Positions 17,997 to 26,222 of a stretch of 64,000 nt of DNA are shown here, one piece after another. The DNA is from Phocaeicola plebeius (lineage in GTDB: Bacteria > Bacteroidota > Bacteroidia > Bacteroidales > Bacteroidaceae): positions 1-64,000 of the forward strand of contig NZ_QSQT01000007.1 of assembly GCF_003437535.1 (NCBI RefSeq), given 5' to 3'. Position 1 is the stretch's first letter. Each line of letters opens with the position of its first letter. The notes under the pieces were generated by a model. It was given only the letters and a program-made list of their open reading frames with translations, was not told the DNA's origin and did not search any database. The position numbers and the translations under genes are program-made.

Positions 17997-18776
17997 TTAC
18001 ATCCGGTTGTCGGCTGTCAGCATACGTTCCAGTTCTTCTGCCGTTAGCTTCAAATGGAACTGTCCGTGGTAGGCAATGGAAATGCCGCCAGTTTCTTCGG
18101 ATACAATAATGGCCATGGCATCGGTTTCTTGTGATACACCCAAGGCTGCACGATGGCGAAGTCCTAATTCTTTAGGGATTTCCAGGTTGTGTGAAACTGG
18201 AAGAATGCATCCGGCTGCTTTTATTCGTTTGTGGCTGATGATCATAGCTCCATCGTGCAATGGGCTGTTCTTGAAGAAGATATTCTCAATGAGACGCTGG
18301 TTGATATTGGCATCAATCAGGTCGCCTGTACGGACAATGTCATCCAACGGGAAATCCTTTTCTATCACAATCAGTGCTCCTACCTTACCCTTACTCATAT
18401 TCAGGCAGGCCATCACGATAGGCATGATGTCTTCTTTTTCTGTGTCCGTCTTTTTGTTGCCTTTCAGGAAACGGAACAGGCTGTTGCTGCGGTGTCTGGA
18501 ACCTAATGACAATAGGAAATGGCGTATCTCGTCCTGGAACAAGACAATAAGTGCGATAACTCCTACACTCACCAGTTTGTCGAAAATAGAACCTAATAGT
18601 CTCATTTGGAGTACCTGTGACACGATTACCCAAATGATAATGAATACCAGGATACCGATGAAGATATTAATGGAGCCCGACGACTTCATCAGCTTGTAGG
18701 ACTTGTATAACAGAAAGGCTACCAGCAGAATGTCGAGTATATCTTTGAAACTGAGTATGTAGATGTCGAAAGGCAT
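17997..18776 (-). CDS. cdaA: diadenylate cyclase CdaA
   Basis: CdaA makes cyclic di-AMP from two ATP, a signal tied to potassium, osmotic balance and cell wall state. The 259 aa protein has three N-terminal membrane helices (within residues 8-85) and a cytoplasmic DAC domain. The catalytic motifs are intact: SPLHDGAMII and GLRHRAALG, with SEETGGIS near the end. folP is 32 bp upstream on the same strand, a known Bacteroidales order. No CdaR-like gene is beside it. Confidence 0.95.
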   Translation of the reverse strand: MPFDIYILSFKDILDILLVAFLLYKSYKLMKSSGSINIFIGILVFIIIWVIVSQVLQMRLLGSIFDKLVSVGVIALIVLFQDEIRHFLLSLGSRHRSNSLFRFLKGNKKTDTEKEDIMPIVMACLNMSKGKVGALIVIEKDFPLDDIVRTGDLIDANINQRLIENIFFKNSPLHDGAMIISHKRIKAAGCILPVSHNLEIPKELGLRHRAALGVSQETDAMAIIVSEETGGISIAYHGQFHLKLTAEELERMLTADNRM

Positions 18777-18808
18777 AATTAAAAGTATGTTGAAGTTCGT
18801 GTCTTAAA

Positions 18809-19672
18809 TCATTGGTTTTGCATGGCATTGAAAATCCGGACGGTTTCTACGGCTGCTTTTACGTCATGTACCCTGAGCAGGTTGGCACCTTTCATCAAGG
18901 CAATAGCGTGTACGGCAGTTGTCCCGTTCAGGGCATTTTCAGCTCCTCCTCCCAATAATTTATAAATCATTGATTTGCGGGATACTCCTACAAGTATCGG
19001 AAGTTGGAATATGGAGAACTCTTCCAGTTTGTTCAGTATTTCATAATTATGTTCCAGTGTTTTTCCGAAACCAAATCCTGGATCTATAATAAGGTCTTTT
19101 ACACCTGCAGCCCGGAGCTTCTCGATTTTTTCAGCAAAATAAAGGATGATTTCTTTAACCGGATGCTGGTAGTGCGGATTCTTTTGCATGTTTTGTGGAT
19201 TTCCCTGCATGTGCATCATGATGTAGGGCACTTTCAATTTTGCCACAGTAGAAAACATGTTTGCATCCAAGTCGCCGGCAGAAATGTCATTGATAATTGC
19301 CGTACCGTATTCTTCTACGCACATCCGGGCTACATCGGCACGGAAAGTGTCGACAGAAACAATGGCATCAGGGAATTCTCTTTGGATAACCTGTAAACCG
19401 TGTTTCAGCCGTTTCATCTCTTCTTCCGGAGATACATCTTCGGCATCCGGACGTGAAGAATAGGCACCAATGTCAATGATGCGTCCTCCCTCTTCTATAA
19501 TCTGGTGTACCCTGCTGACAATATCCTCTTCCGCTTGTTTACGGCTGTCGGCATAAAAAGAGTCGGGGGTTACATTCAGAATACCCATCACCTGAGGGCG
19601 GGATAAATCCATCAGTTCTCCGTTGACGTTGATGTATTTTGCAAACGTTTCTTCCATTTGTTTTTCCTTCAT
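18809..19672 (-). CDS. folP: dihydropteroate synthase
   Basis: FolP joins p-aminobenzoate to hydroxymethyl-dihydropterin diphosphate in folate synthesis and is the sulfonamide target. Motifs: MGILNVTPDSF (pterin and diphosphate loop), DIGAYSSRPDAEDVS, VSVDTFRADVA, NDISAGDLD, and DPGFGFGKTLEHN. Length is 287 aa. The start could also be the Met six codons in. It is upstream of cdaA in an apparent two-gene operon. Confidence 0.96.
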   Translation of the reverse strand: MKEKQMEETFAKYINVNGELMDLSRPQVMGILNVTPDSFYADSRKQAEEDIVSRVHQIIEEGGRIIDIGAYSSRPDAEDVSPEEEMKRLKHGLQVIQREFPDAIVSVDTFRADVARMCVEEYGTAIINDISAGDLDANMFSTVAKLKVPYIMMHMQGNPQNMQKNPHYQHPVKEIILYFAEKIEKLRAAGVKDLIIDPGFGFGKTLEHNYEILNKLEEFSIFQLPILVGVSRKSMIYKLLGGGAENALNGTTAVHAIALMKGANLLRVHDVKAAVETVRIFNAMQNQ

Positions 19673-19682
19673 TTTAGCCTTG

Positions 19683-19690
19683 CAAAGTTA
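19683..19690 (-). promoter_or_regulatory. -7 box upstream of folP
   Basis: TAACTTTG on the minus strand fits TAnnTTTG and lies 11 bp before the folP start. That is very close, so either the leader is short or the inner Met is used. No clear -33 is seen. Confidence 0.4.
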
Positions 19691-19805
19691 CGTACAATAA
19701 TTTGATTTGTGTGGGTTCTTTCTTGCGAATTTTCCTTGTTGGATAGATTTTTACCCCCTTCAATGTGCTCTTTTTTCACTTTTTGGCAAAAAAACAACTC
19801 AAAAG

Positions 19806-19836
19806 TTTGCAGATTACAAATTTAGTTGTACCTTTG
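19806..19836 (+). promoter_or_regulatory. promoter of tRNA-Val cluster
   Basis: TTTG (19806-19809), 19 bp and TACCTTTG (19829-19836) match the Bacteroides consensus at both elements and lie 26 bp before the first tRNA. Confidence 0.8.
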
Positions 19837-19862
19837 CAACCGCAATTGAGAACGAGACTATC

Positions 19863-19937
19863 GGGCGTTTAGCTCAGCTGGTTCAGAGCATCTGCCTTAC
19901 AAGCAGAGGGTCGGCGGTTCGAATCCGTCAACGCCCA
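19863..19937 (+). tRNA. tRNA-Val (TAC), copy 1
   Basis: A 75-nt cloverleaf with acceptor stem GGGCGTT/AACGCCC, anticodon loop CTTACAA (anticodon TAC), T-loop GGTTCGAATCC and discriminator A. CCA is not encoded. It is the first of four identical copies. Confidence 0.97.
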
Positions 19938-19976
19938 CTCAACGAATTTCTCGTAAATCATTGCTTTTTCTTTTTG

Positions 19977-20051
19977 GGGCGTTTAGCTCAGCTGGTTCAG
20001 AGCATCTGCCTTACAAGCAGAGGGTCGGCGGTTCGAATCCGTCAACGCCCA
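19977..20051 (+). tRNA. tRNA-Val (TAC), copy 2
   Basis: Identical in all 75 nt to copy 1. The 39-nt spacer before it is unrelated to the next two spacers. Confidence 0.97.
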
Positions 20052-20084
20052 CACCGAAATATAATTGTCAACTTTTCCCCTATT

Positions 20085-20159
20085 GGGCGTTTAGCTCAGC
20101 TGGTTCAGAGCATCTGCCTTACAAGCAGAGGGTCGGCGGTTCGAATCCGTCAACGCCCA
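20085..20159 (+). tRNA. tRNA-Val (TAC), copy 3
   Basis: Identical to copies 1 and 2. It is preceded by a 33-nt spacer that recurs with one change before copy 4. Confidence 0.97.
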
Positions 20160-20192
20160 CACCGAAATATAATTGTCAACTTTCCCCCTATT

Positions 20193-20267
20193 GGGCGTTT
20201 AGCTCAGCTGGTTCAGAGCATCTGCCTTACAAGCAGAGGGTCGGCGGTTCGAATCCGTCAACGCCCA
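20193..20267 (+). tRNA. tRNA-Val (TAC), copy 4
   Basis: Identical to the other three copies. The unit of spacer plus tRNA (108 bp) is a tandem duplicate of the preceding one. A T-rich stretch follows before the LuxR-type gene. Confidence 0.97.
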
Positions 20268-20319
20268 CTTCAAGCTTCGCAATTTTGCGGAGCTTTCTTT
20301 TTTTTAATACTTTTCTTAT

Positions 20320-20961
20320 ATGCAAATATTAATTCTGGCAGATAATCAAGATGTGACTCGCTATGGCATGAAGGCTATTGCTGCCGGATTGTATCCGGTA
20401 TGTGTTTATGTGGAGGCTTTGGATTGGAAGTCCTTGGCGGAATCGTTGGCTGAGTATCCTGAAGCATGTGTGGTGCTGGATTATACTTTGCTTGATTGTT
20501 CGGTGGAACAGCTGCTGGTATTGCATGAGCGTTTTCCGAAGGCTGACTTTGTATTGTTTAGTGATCAGCTGGGACGTGATTTTGTGCGTAGAATGCTGCT
20601 TGCGGGCTCGTCATTTCATGTGTTGATGAAGGATGCGCCGTTGGCGGAAGTAAATCAATGTCTGCGTGATGTGAATGGAGGGTGTCAGTTTGTTTGTGGT
20701 AAGGCGAAGGATTTGCTTCGTGAGGAAGGAAAGAAGCAAAATAGAATGGCTCCACTGACGCAAACGGAGAAAGAAATTCTACGAGCTATGGCGCTGGGGA
20801 AGAGTACAAAAGAGATTGCAGCAGAGCGTTTTTTGAGTGTATATACGGTGGCGACCCATCGTAAGAATATTTTCCGGAAACTGGAAGTAAACAATGCGCA
20901 CGAAGCGATTCGTTATGCGCTCCGTGCGGGAATTGTCAATACGGTAGAATATTGTATTTGA
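20320..20961 (+). CDS. LuxR/NarL-family response regulator
   Basis: This 213 aa DNA-binding regulator has an N-terminal receiver-like domain and a C-terminal GerE helix-turn-helix (LTQTEKEILRAMALGKSTKEIAAERFLSV region, about residues 145-205). The receiver keeps a likely phosphorylation Asp54 (VVLDYT) and a Lys in LMKDAP. The N-terminal acidic pair is weakened to Asp-Asn (LADNQD), so phosphorylation may be altered. No kinase gene is adjacent. It follows the tRNA-Val cluster, with only 5 bp between its stop and the stop of convergent cysK. Confidence 0.9.
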   Translation: MQILILADNQDVTRYGMKAIAAGLYPVCVYVEALDWKSLAESLAEYPEACVVLDYTLLDCSVEQLLVLHERFPKADFVLFSDQLGRDFVRRMLLAGSSFHVLMKDAPLAEVNQCLRDVNGGCQFVCGKAKDLLREEGKKQNRMAPLTQTEKEILRAMALGKSTKEIAAERFLSVYTVATHRKNIFRKLEVNNAHEAIRYALRAGIVNTVEYCI

Positions 20962-20966
20962 TTTTG

Positions 20967-21914
20967 TTAAAGAGGGTATTCTTCAAAAGCGAATAGTGCT
21001 GTAGATAAATACCGTTCACCGGTGTCAGGAAGCAGTACTACGATATTCTTTCCGGCATATTCTGGTTGTGAAGCTACTTGCAGGGCAGCATAGGTGGCTG
21101 CTCCTGCGGAAATACCCGTTAACAGCCCTTCTTTGAGAGAAAGTTCTCTTCCTGTGCGGATGGCGTCATCGTCGGTTACGCGGATGATTCTGTCTACTAC
21201 ATTGCGGTTGAATGTTTTGGGGATAAATCCGGCTCCGATACCTTGTATCTTGTGCATACCGGGTTTCTCGCCTGAGAGAACGGCGGATGAATCCGGTTCT
21301 ACACCGATAATCTCAATTTGTGGATTATGCTGTTTCAAACCTTCGCCTACTCCGCTTAATGTTCCCCCTGTGCCTACTCCGGCGATGAATACATCTACTT
21401 TTCCGTCCATGTCTTCCCATATTTCCTGTGCGGTGGTATGTACATGTGCGCGAGGATTTGCGGGATTCTCAAACTGTTGCAGGATGACCGCTCCAGGTGT
21501 ATTGTCTCTCAGCTCGTTGGCTTTTTCAATGGCTCCGCTCATTCCTTTGCTTCCTGGGGTGAGGACAAGTTGAGCTCCCAACGCCTTCAGTAGGTTTTGA
21601 CGTTCTATACTCATGGTTTCCGGCATGGTGAGTATGGTTTTGTAGCCTTTTACGCTGGCTACCCATGCCAGGCCTACGCCGGTATTTCCGCTGGTGGGCT
21701 CAATGATAGTGGCTCCTTCTTTCAAGACACCTCTTTTTTCCGCATCTTCAATCATGGCCAATGCGATGCGGTCTTTTACGCTGCCGCCGGGATTGAAGTA
21801 CTCTAACTTGGCGATAATACGTGCTTGGGTATTATGAGCCTTTTCTAAACGTTCAAGTTCCAGTAGGGGAGTATGTCCGATAAGTTCTGTAAGTTGTTTT
21901 TTTACCTGTGCCAT
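20967..21914 (-). CDS. cysK: cysteine synthase A
   Basis: CysK makes cysteine from O-acetylserine and sulfide with PLP. The start at 21914 (MAQVKKQLTELIGHTPLLELE) gives 315 aa, the normal size. The frame runs on upstream to 21968, but those codons lie across the predicted promoter. Motifs: NPGGSVKDRIA (the Lys binds PLP), PTSGNTGVGLAWV, GVGTGGTLSG and GISAGAATYAAL. It converges on the LuxR-type gene with a 5-bp gap. A palindrome overlaps its promoter. Confidence 0.96.
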   Translation of the reverse strand: MAQVKKQLTELIGHTPLLELERLEKAHNTQARIIAKLEYFNPGGSVKDRIALAMIEDAEKRGVLKEGATIIEPTSGNTGVGLAWVASVKGYKTILTMPETMSIERQNLLKALGAQLVLTPGSKGMSGAIEKANELRDNTPGAVILQQFENPANPRAHVHTTAQEIWEDMDGKVDVFIAGVGTGGTLSGVGEGLKQHNPQIEIIGVEPDSSAVLSGEKPGMHKIQGIGAGFIPKTFNRNVVDRIIRVTDDDAIRTGRELSLKEGLLTGISAGAATYAALQVASQPEYAGKNIVVLLPDTGERYLSTALFAFEEYPL

Positions 21915-21937
21915 AATTATTTTCTTTTTCTTTTGGG

Positions 21938-21969
21938 CAAAGGTAAAGGGAAAAGAGGGGGGAGGCAAT
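21938..21969 (-). promoter_or_regulatory. cysK promoter
   Basis: On the minus strand TACCTTTG (21945-21938) is a good -7 box. ATTG (21969-21966), 20 bp away, is a near match to the -33 TTTG. Confidence 0.6.
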
Positions 21970-21985
21970 ACCCTTTTTAGGGTAT
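21968..21985. promoter_or_regulatory. operator-like palindrome at cysK promoter
   Basis: ATACCC-N6-GGGTAT is a perfect 6-bp inverted repeat touching the cysK -33 element. Its position fits a regulator site. The T-rich centre could also be chance. Confidence 0.4.
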
Positions 21986-21995
21986 ATTACGGCAT

Positions 21996-22022
21996 AAAAA
22001 AAGAGAAACCTGAAGTTTCTCT
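21996..22022 (-). terminator. terminator after initiator tRNA genes
   Basis: AGAGAAAC (22002-22009) and GTTTCTCT (22015-22022) form an 8-bp stem. On the minus strand it is followed by a T-run, directly downstream of the tRNA pair. Confidence 0.85.
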
Positions 22023-22027
22023 CGTAG

Positions 22028-22100
<73 letters not shown>

Positions 22101-22115
22101 ATGTTTTATTTGTAG

Positions 22116-22188
<73 letters not shown>

Positions 22189-22211
22189 ATATTTATTTCT
22201 TAAATGCGGTG

Positions 22212-22243
22212 CAAAGGTACGGAGATAAATCCATATAAACAAA
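22212..22243 (-). promoter_or_regulatory. promoter of initiator tRNA pair
   Basis: On the minus strand TTTG (22243-22240), 20 bp and TACCTTTG (22219-22212) match the consensus exactly, 24 bp before the first tRNA. The -7 box is the same as that of the tRNA-Val cluster. Confidence 0.8.
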
Positions 22244-22362
22244 TGTTTATGCGAAAAATATAGAAAGGTTTGCTTTTATTTAGAATAATAAAGGCTTTAA
22301 GTCATATAATTGAAGAATCTAAAGAGAGGTAAGGGCTTTTCAGATGAATTTGACACCTTATA

Positions 22363-22394
22363 TTTGTGTAGTATGAAGAAAAACAGTACTTTTG
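22363..22394 (+). promoter_or_regulatory. promoter of TetR-family gene
   Basis: TTTG (22363-22366), 20 bp and TACTTTTG (22387-22394) match the consensus and lie 33 bp before the start codon. Confidence 0.7.
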
Positions 22395-22427
22395 CTCAGA
22401 TTTTTATCAGTTGTGCAATAAGGAAAG

Positions 22428-23036
22428 ATGACAGTATTAAAGACGAGAGCCAAGTTGGTAGACGTTGCCCGACAACTTTTTGCGAAGAAGGGGGTGGAAG
22501 ATACCACGATGAATGACATTGCCCAAGCTTCAAAGAAAGGAAGACGGACGTTGTACACTTACTTTAAGAGTAAGGAACAGATTTACATGGCTGTGGTAGA
22601 GTCGGAACTGGAGATGCTTTCCACTCAGATGGAGAAGGCGGCAAGCAAGCCGGTATCTCCGGATAAAAAGATTCTGGAACTGATTATGACTCATCTGGAT
22701 GCGATAAAAATGGTGGTATACCGTAATGGAACGTTGAGAGCCGATTTCTTTCGGGATATTTGGAGGGTAGAAGCCATGCGAAAGGAGTTCGACCGGAAGG
22801 AGACAGCGTTGTTTCGCCGCGTACTGCATGAAGGAAAGGAACAGAATCTTTTCGATATTGACAATGTAGAGATTACAGCTGATATTTTGCATTATTGCAT
22901 AAAAGGAATTGAAGTGCCTTATATTCGCGGTCAGATAGGCGAAGAGCTGGACGATGAAACGGGCTGGCGCTATGTAGCCAAGATTGTGTATGGCGCATTA
23001 GGGTGCAAGAAAAAAGAAAATAATCATATCGTTTAA
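22428..23036 (+). CDS. TetR-family transcriptional regulator
   Basis: This is a 202 aa regulator with an N-terminal TetR helix-turn-helix. The region TRAKLVDVARQLFAKKGVE followed by TMNDIAQASKKGRRTLYTYF and KSKEQIY is typical. The C-terminal ligand-binding half is variable and gives no clue to the inducer. fabG starts 16 bp after its stop, so the regulator may be co-transcribed with fabG and could tune fatty acid synthesis, as FabR and FadR-type TetR proteins do. That role is inference from position. Confidence 0.92.
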   Translation: MTVLKTRAKLVDVARQLFAKKGVEDTTMNDIAQASKKGRRTLYTYFKSKEQIYMAVVESELEMLSTQMEKAASKPVSPDKKILELIMTHLDAIKMVVYRNGTLRADFFRDIWRVEAMRKEFDRKETALFRRVLHEGKEQNLFDIDNVEITADILHYCIKGIEVPYIRGQIGEELDDETGWRYVAKIVYGALGCKKKENNHIV

Positions 23037-23052
23037 TTAAAAAATAAAGAAA

Positions 23053-23799
23053 ATGGGATTATTAACTGGAAAGACGGCTATTGTTACCGGTGCTGCACGT
23101 GGTATTGGTAAAGCCATTGCATTGAAGTTTGCTGCAGAAGGAGCAAACATTGCCTTTACGGATTTGGTTATTGATGAAAACGGCCAGAATACAGAAAAGG
23201 AAATTGCGGCTTATGGCGTAAAAGTAAAAGGATACGCTTCAAATGCAGCAAGCTTTGAAGATACTGCAAAGGTGGTAGAACAGATTCACAAAGACTTTGG
23301 TTCTGTTGATATTCTGGTGAACAATGCAGGTATTACAAAAGACGGTCTGATGATGCGTATGAGCGAAGGACAGTGGGATGCTGTGATTGCAGTCAACCTG
23401 AAATCTGCCTTCAACTTCATCCATGCATGTACACCGATTATGATGCGTCAGAAACAGGGAAGCATCATCAACATGGCTTCAGTAGTAGGTGTACACGGTA
23501 ATGCAGGACAGTGCAACTATTCAGCTTCTAAGGCTGGTATGATTGGTCTGGCTAAGTCTATCGCACAGGAATTGGGTTCTCGCGGTATCCGTGCCAATGC
23601 CATTGCTCCGGGCTTCATCATTACAGAAATGACAGCTAAGTTGTCTGACGAAGTGAAGGCTGAATGGAACAAACGTATTCCTTTGCGTCGTGGCGGTACA
23701 CCGGAAGATGTAGCCAACATCGCTCTGTTCCTGGCTTCTGACATGTCTTCATACGTATCAGGACAGGTCATCCAGGTTGACGGTGGTATGAACATGTAA
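23053..23799 (+). CDS. fabG: 3-oxoacyl-[acyl-carrier-protein] reductase
   Basis: FabG reduces 3-oxoacyl-ACP with NADPH in fatty acid elongation. The 248 aa short-chain dehydrogenase has the cofactor motif TGAARGIGKAIA, NNAGITKDGLMMRM, the catalytic Ser in NMASVVG, YSASKAG (Tyr and Lys) and the C-terminal SYVSGQVIQVDGGMNM. All residues of the catalytic tetrad are present. It is preceded by a TetR-family gene and followed by a hairpin terminator. Confidence 0.96.
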   Translation: MGLLTGKTAIVTGAARGIGKAIALKFAAEGANIAFTDLVIDENGQNTEKEIAAYGVKVKGYASNAASFEDTAKVVEQIHKDFGSVDILVNNAGITKDGLMMRMSEGQWDAVIAVNLKSAFNFIHACTPIMMRQKQGSIINMASVVGVHGNAGQCNYSASKAGMIGLAKSIAQELGSRGIRANAIAPGFIITEMTAKLSDEVKAEWNKRIPLRRGGTPEDVANIALFLASDMSSYVSGQVIQVDGGMNM

Positions 23800-23820
23800 T
23801 ATAATAATGTTAGTATAGAG

Positions 23821-23877
23821 TGAAGAATGGGGAATAGGGGAGAGTTTTCTTCAGTATTCTCTGTTCTTCATTTTTTT
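23821..23877 (+). terminator. terminator after fabG
   Basis: TGAAGAA (23821-23827) pairs with TTCTTCA (23864-23870), with extra inner pairing, followed by seven T residues. Confidence 0.75.
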
Positions 23878-23881
23878 GTGT

Positions 23882-24553
23882 ATGACAGTAGTTTACGAAG
23901 ATAATCACATCATAGTAGTCAACAAGACTGCTTCAGAAATAGTACAGGGCGATAAGACCGGCGATATTCCCTTGTCGGAGACCGTGAAGCAATATCTGAA
24001 AGAGAAATATGCCAAACCGGGAAACGTGTTTTTGGGAGTCACTCACCGACTGGACCGTCCGGTAAGCGGACTGGTGGTATTTGCCAAGACCAGTAAGGCA
24101 TTGAGCCGTCTGAACGAGATGTTCCGTAATGGTGAAGTAAAGAAAACGTATTGGGCCATTGTGAAACAACAGCCTAAGGAGGCAGAAGGAGAACTGGTGC
24201 ACTATCTGGTCAGAAACGAAAAGCAGAATAAGTCGTACGCCTACGATAAGGAAGTGAAAAACTCCAAGAAGGCTGTACTGAATTATCGTTTGATAGGTCA
24301 TTCAGAAAACTATTTTCTGTTGGAAGTAGATTTGAAGACCGGACGCCATCATCAGATACGCTGTCAGCTGGCAAAGATGGGATGCCCTATTAAAGGCGAT
24401 TTGAAATACGGTTTTCCACGCTCCAATCCGGATGGAAGTATCTGCTTGCATGCCCGCAGGGTACGCTTTATTCATCCGGTATCCAAAGAGCCGATAGATT
24501 TGGTAGCCCCTCTTCCTGCAGGCAATCTGTGGAATGGTTTCGGTATGGAATAA
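23882..24553 (+). CDS. RluA-family pseudouridine synthase
   Basis: This enzyme isomerises uridine to pseudouridine in rRNA or tRNA. The 223 aa protein lacks an S4 domain, as in the short RluA/TruC-like group. The catalytic Asp is in HRLDRPVSGLVVFAKT. Other motifs are LKTGRHHQIRCQLAKMG and a late CLHARRVRFIHP. The start at ATG 23882 is preferred over the TTG at 23876. It lies after fabG and its terminator and is convergent with the sigma-54 regulator. The target base is unknown. Confidence 0.93.
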   Translation: MTVVYEDNHIIVVNKTASEIVQGDKTGDIPLSETVKQYLKEKYAKPGNVFLGVTHRLDRPVSGLVVFAKTSKALSRLNEMFRNGEVKKTYWAIVKQQPKEAEGELVHYLVRNEKQNKSYAYDKEVKNSKKAVLNYRLIGHSENYFLLEVDLKTGRHHQIRCQLAKMGCPIKGDLKYGFPRSNPDGSICLHARRVRFIHPVSKEPIDLVAPLPAGNLWNGFGME

Positions 24554-24560
24554 AAAAGAT

Positions 24561-24594
24561 AAGAAGGAAACGCTTCACAGCGTCCCCTTCTTTT
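24561..24594 (+). terminator. terminator after RluA-type gene
   Basis: AAGAAGG and ACGCT pair with AGCGT and CCTTCTT around a 4-nt loop and a 2x2 internal loop, with T residues at the end. The rest of the gap to 24844 is AT-rich and holds no gene that I can support. Confidence 0.7.
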
Positions 24595-24804
24595 AACACA
24601 TAGGCATCTTCATTTTATCTGAGATTGTATATAATTGAGAATTCAATTAAATGAGGTAAACAATCTCTGAACTTTATTCTATGGGGTTGGGTTTAGCCTA
24701 GTTTGTTTTGGTTGTTCATTGTCTTTGTTTATCTGTAAATAAACAGACAAAACCCGTGCCAAACTCGTAGAATGCCTTATAGAAGGGATTTTTATACAGA
24801 ACGC

Positions 24805-24855
24805 TGTGGAATAATTGTGGAACGTGTGGAAAAATTCCACACGTTTATTGTGGAA
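24805..24855. repeat. cluster of TGTGGAA sites with a palindrome
   Basis: TGTGGAA occurs at 24805, 24816, 24825 and 24849, and its complement at 24835. The middle pair forms the perfect palindrome AACGTGTGGAA-N3-TTCCACACGTT at 24821-24845. The palindrome touches the stop codon of the sigma-54 regulator gene, which points to a terminator stem or a protein-binding cluster. Confidence 0.7.
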
Positions 24856-26197
24856 TGTGGTAGAGTTTTAATTTATTGTATAATGTTTTCCGGTCAATAC
24901 CCAATAATGTAGCCGCTTTGGTCTTGTTATTTCCGGTTTGCTGCAGGGCTTTTAAAATCCGGTGCTTTTCGGTTTCCTCGTCGTGCAGGGCGAAAGTTTC
25001 CTCCATTTCCGGATTTTCGCACACCGTTTTCCGCTCGTTTATTTCTTCTCCTAAATCTTTAGCCGTGATAAATTCACCTTGAGCCAGCAAGGTAGCCCGT
25101 TTGACCACATTCTTCAGCTGGCGCAGGTTGCCCGGCCATGGATATTTCTGCATGGCTTCGCTGGCTTCTGCATCGAATCCTATCAATGTACGTTCCAGCT
25201 CATGGTTGGCCTGGTCCAGAAAGAAGTTGGCAAACAGCAGAATGTCTTCCGGACGCTCTTTCAAGGAAGGCATCTGTAGCGTAAATTCATTGATACGGTG
25301 ATATAAATCTTCCCGGAAATTCCCTTTTGCAATGGCCTCTTTCAGATTTTCGTTTGTGGCGCTGATAAGACGAACATCCACCTCAATTTCTTTTGTAGAG
25401 CCAATTCGGCGGATACGACGTTCTTGCAAAGCACGCAACAATTGTACCTGCACTTCGTAGCTGAGGTTTCCGATTTCATCCAAAAATAATGTACCTCCAT
25501 TGGCCTCTTCAAATGCACCGGCCTTGTCATTCAAGGCACCGGTAAATGAGCCTTTCACATGACCAAAGAATTCAGAAGCCGCCAGGTCCTTAGGTATGGA
25601 ACCGCAGTCAATGGCGATGAAGGGCTTTTCCGAACGTTTGCTCAACTGATGAATGCGATGAGCCACATATTCTTTTCCGGTTCCACTGGCTCCGTTAATC
25701 AGTACTGACATTTGTGTAGGAGCTACCAGTCCTACGTAGTTGTATAATTTCCGGGCCTCTTCACTTTCTCCTTCCAGAAAACCATGAGCTGTTTGTGCAG
25801 CGTTTTTTTCTTTTCCGCTTTCTGCAGGAGTTTTCTCCTGATGAATAGCCTCTTTGATTTTTTTCAGTAATTCGTCAGGTTGTACCGGTTTCGAAATATA
25901 ATCAGTGGCTCCTTCCTTCATGGCACGTACGGCACTTTGAATTTCCGCATAGCTGGTCATGATGATGAAAGGCACCTGATTCCCCTGTTCACGAAGCCAT
26001 GACAACAAGCTTAGTCCGTCCTGGTCGGGAAGACGCAAATCAGACAAGATAAGGTCGAAGTCGCGCGTGCCAATTTGCTTGCGTGCTTTAGCCTGCGTAC
26101 TTGCAGTCTCCACTTCGAACCCCTTTTTCCCCAGCCATGTCTTTAGCATGGTAGAAAAAGTCAAATCATCCTCAACGATTAAAATAGACGGAACCAT
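24845..26197 (-). CDS. NtrC-type sigma-54-dependent response regulator
   Basis: This is a 450 aa activator of sigma-54 promoters. Its receiver domain has the phospho-acceptor Asp53 (LILSDLRLP). The AAA+ domain has Walker A GASGTGKEYVAHRI, a sigma-54 contact loop reading GSFTGA (usual GAFTGA, conservative change), and GGTLFLDEIGNL. The C-terminal Fis-type helix-turn-helix is LLGIDRKTLYNKLKLY. It is the last gene of a minus-strand run. The kinase with receiver and HPt domains ends 40 bp upstream and is the obvious partner. The target promoters are not in view. Confidence 0.95.
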   Translation of the reverse strand: MVPSILIVEDDLTFSTMLKTWLGKKGFEVETASTQAKARKQIGTRDFDLILSDLRLPDQDGLSLLSWLREQGNQVPFIIMTSYAEIQSAVRAMKEGATDYISKPVQPDELLKKIKEAIHQEKTPAESGKEKNAAQTAHGFLEGESEEARKLYNYVGLVAPTQMSVLINGASGTGKEYVAHRIHQLSKRSEKPFIAIDCGSIPKDLAASEFFGHVKGSFTGALNDKAGAFEEANGGTLFLDEIGNLSYEVQVQLLRALQERRIRRIGSTKEIEVDVRLISATNENLKEAIAKGNFREDLYHRINEFTLQMPSLKERPEDILLFANFFLDQANHELERTLIGFDAEASEAMQKYPWPGNLRQLKNVVKRATLLAQGEFITAKDLGEEINERKTVCENPEMEETFALHDEETEKHRILKALQQTGNNKTKAATLLGIDRKTLYNKLKLYHIPQ

Positions 26198-26222
26198 GTG
26201 ATTTTTTGTTTAATTGATTTTA

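Noticed and set aside
19977..20267. Integration site of a mobile element at the tRNA cluster
   Set aside because: No integrase, no partial tRNA 3' end and no foreign genes are seen nearby.
19707..20345. A 212-codon frame that runs through the four tRNA-Val genes
   Set aside because: Its repeated peptide is only the translation of identical tRNA genes.
22310..22516. A 68-codon frame ahead of the TetR-family gene
   Set aside because: It overlaps the promoter and the start of the regulator gene in another frame and has no features of its own.
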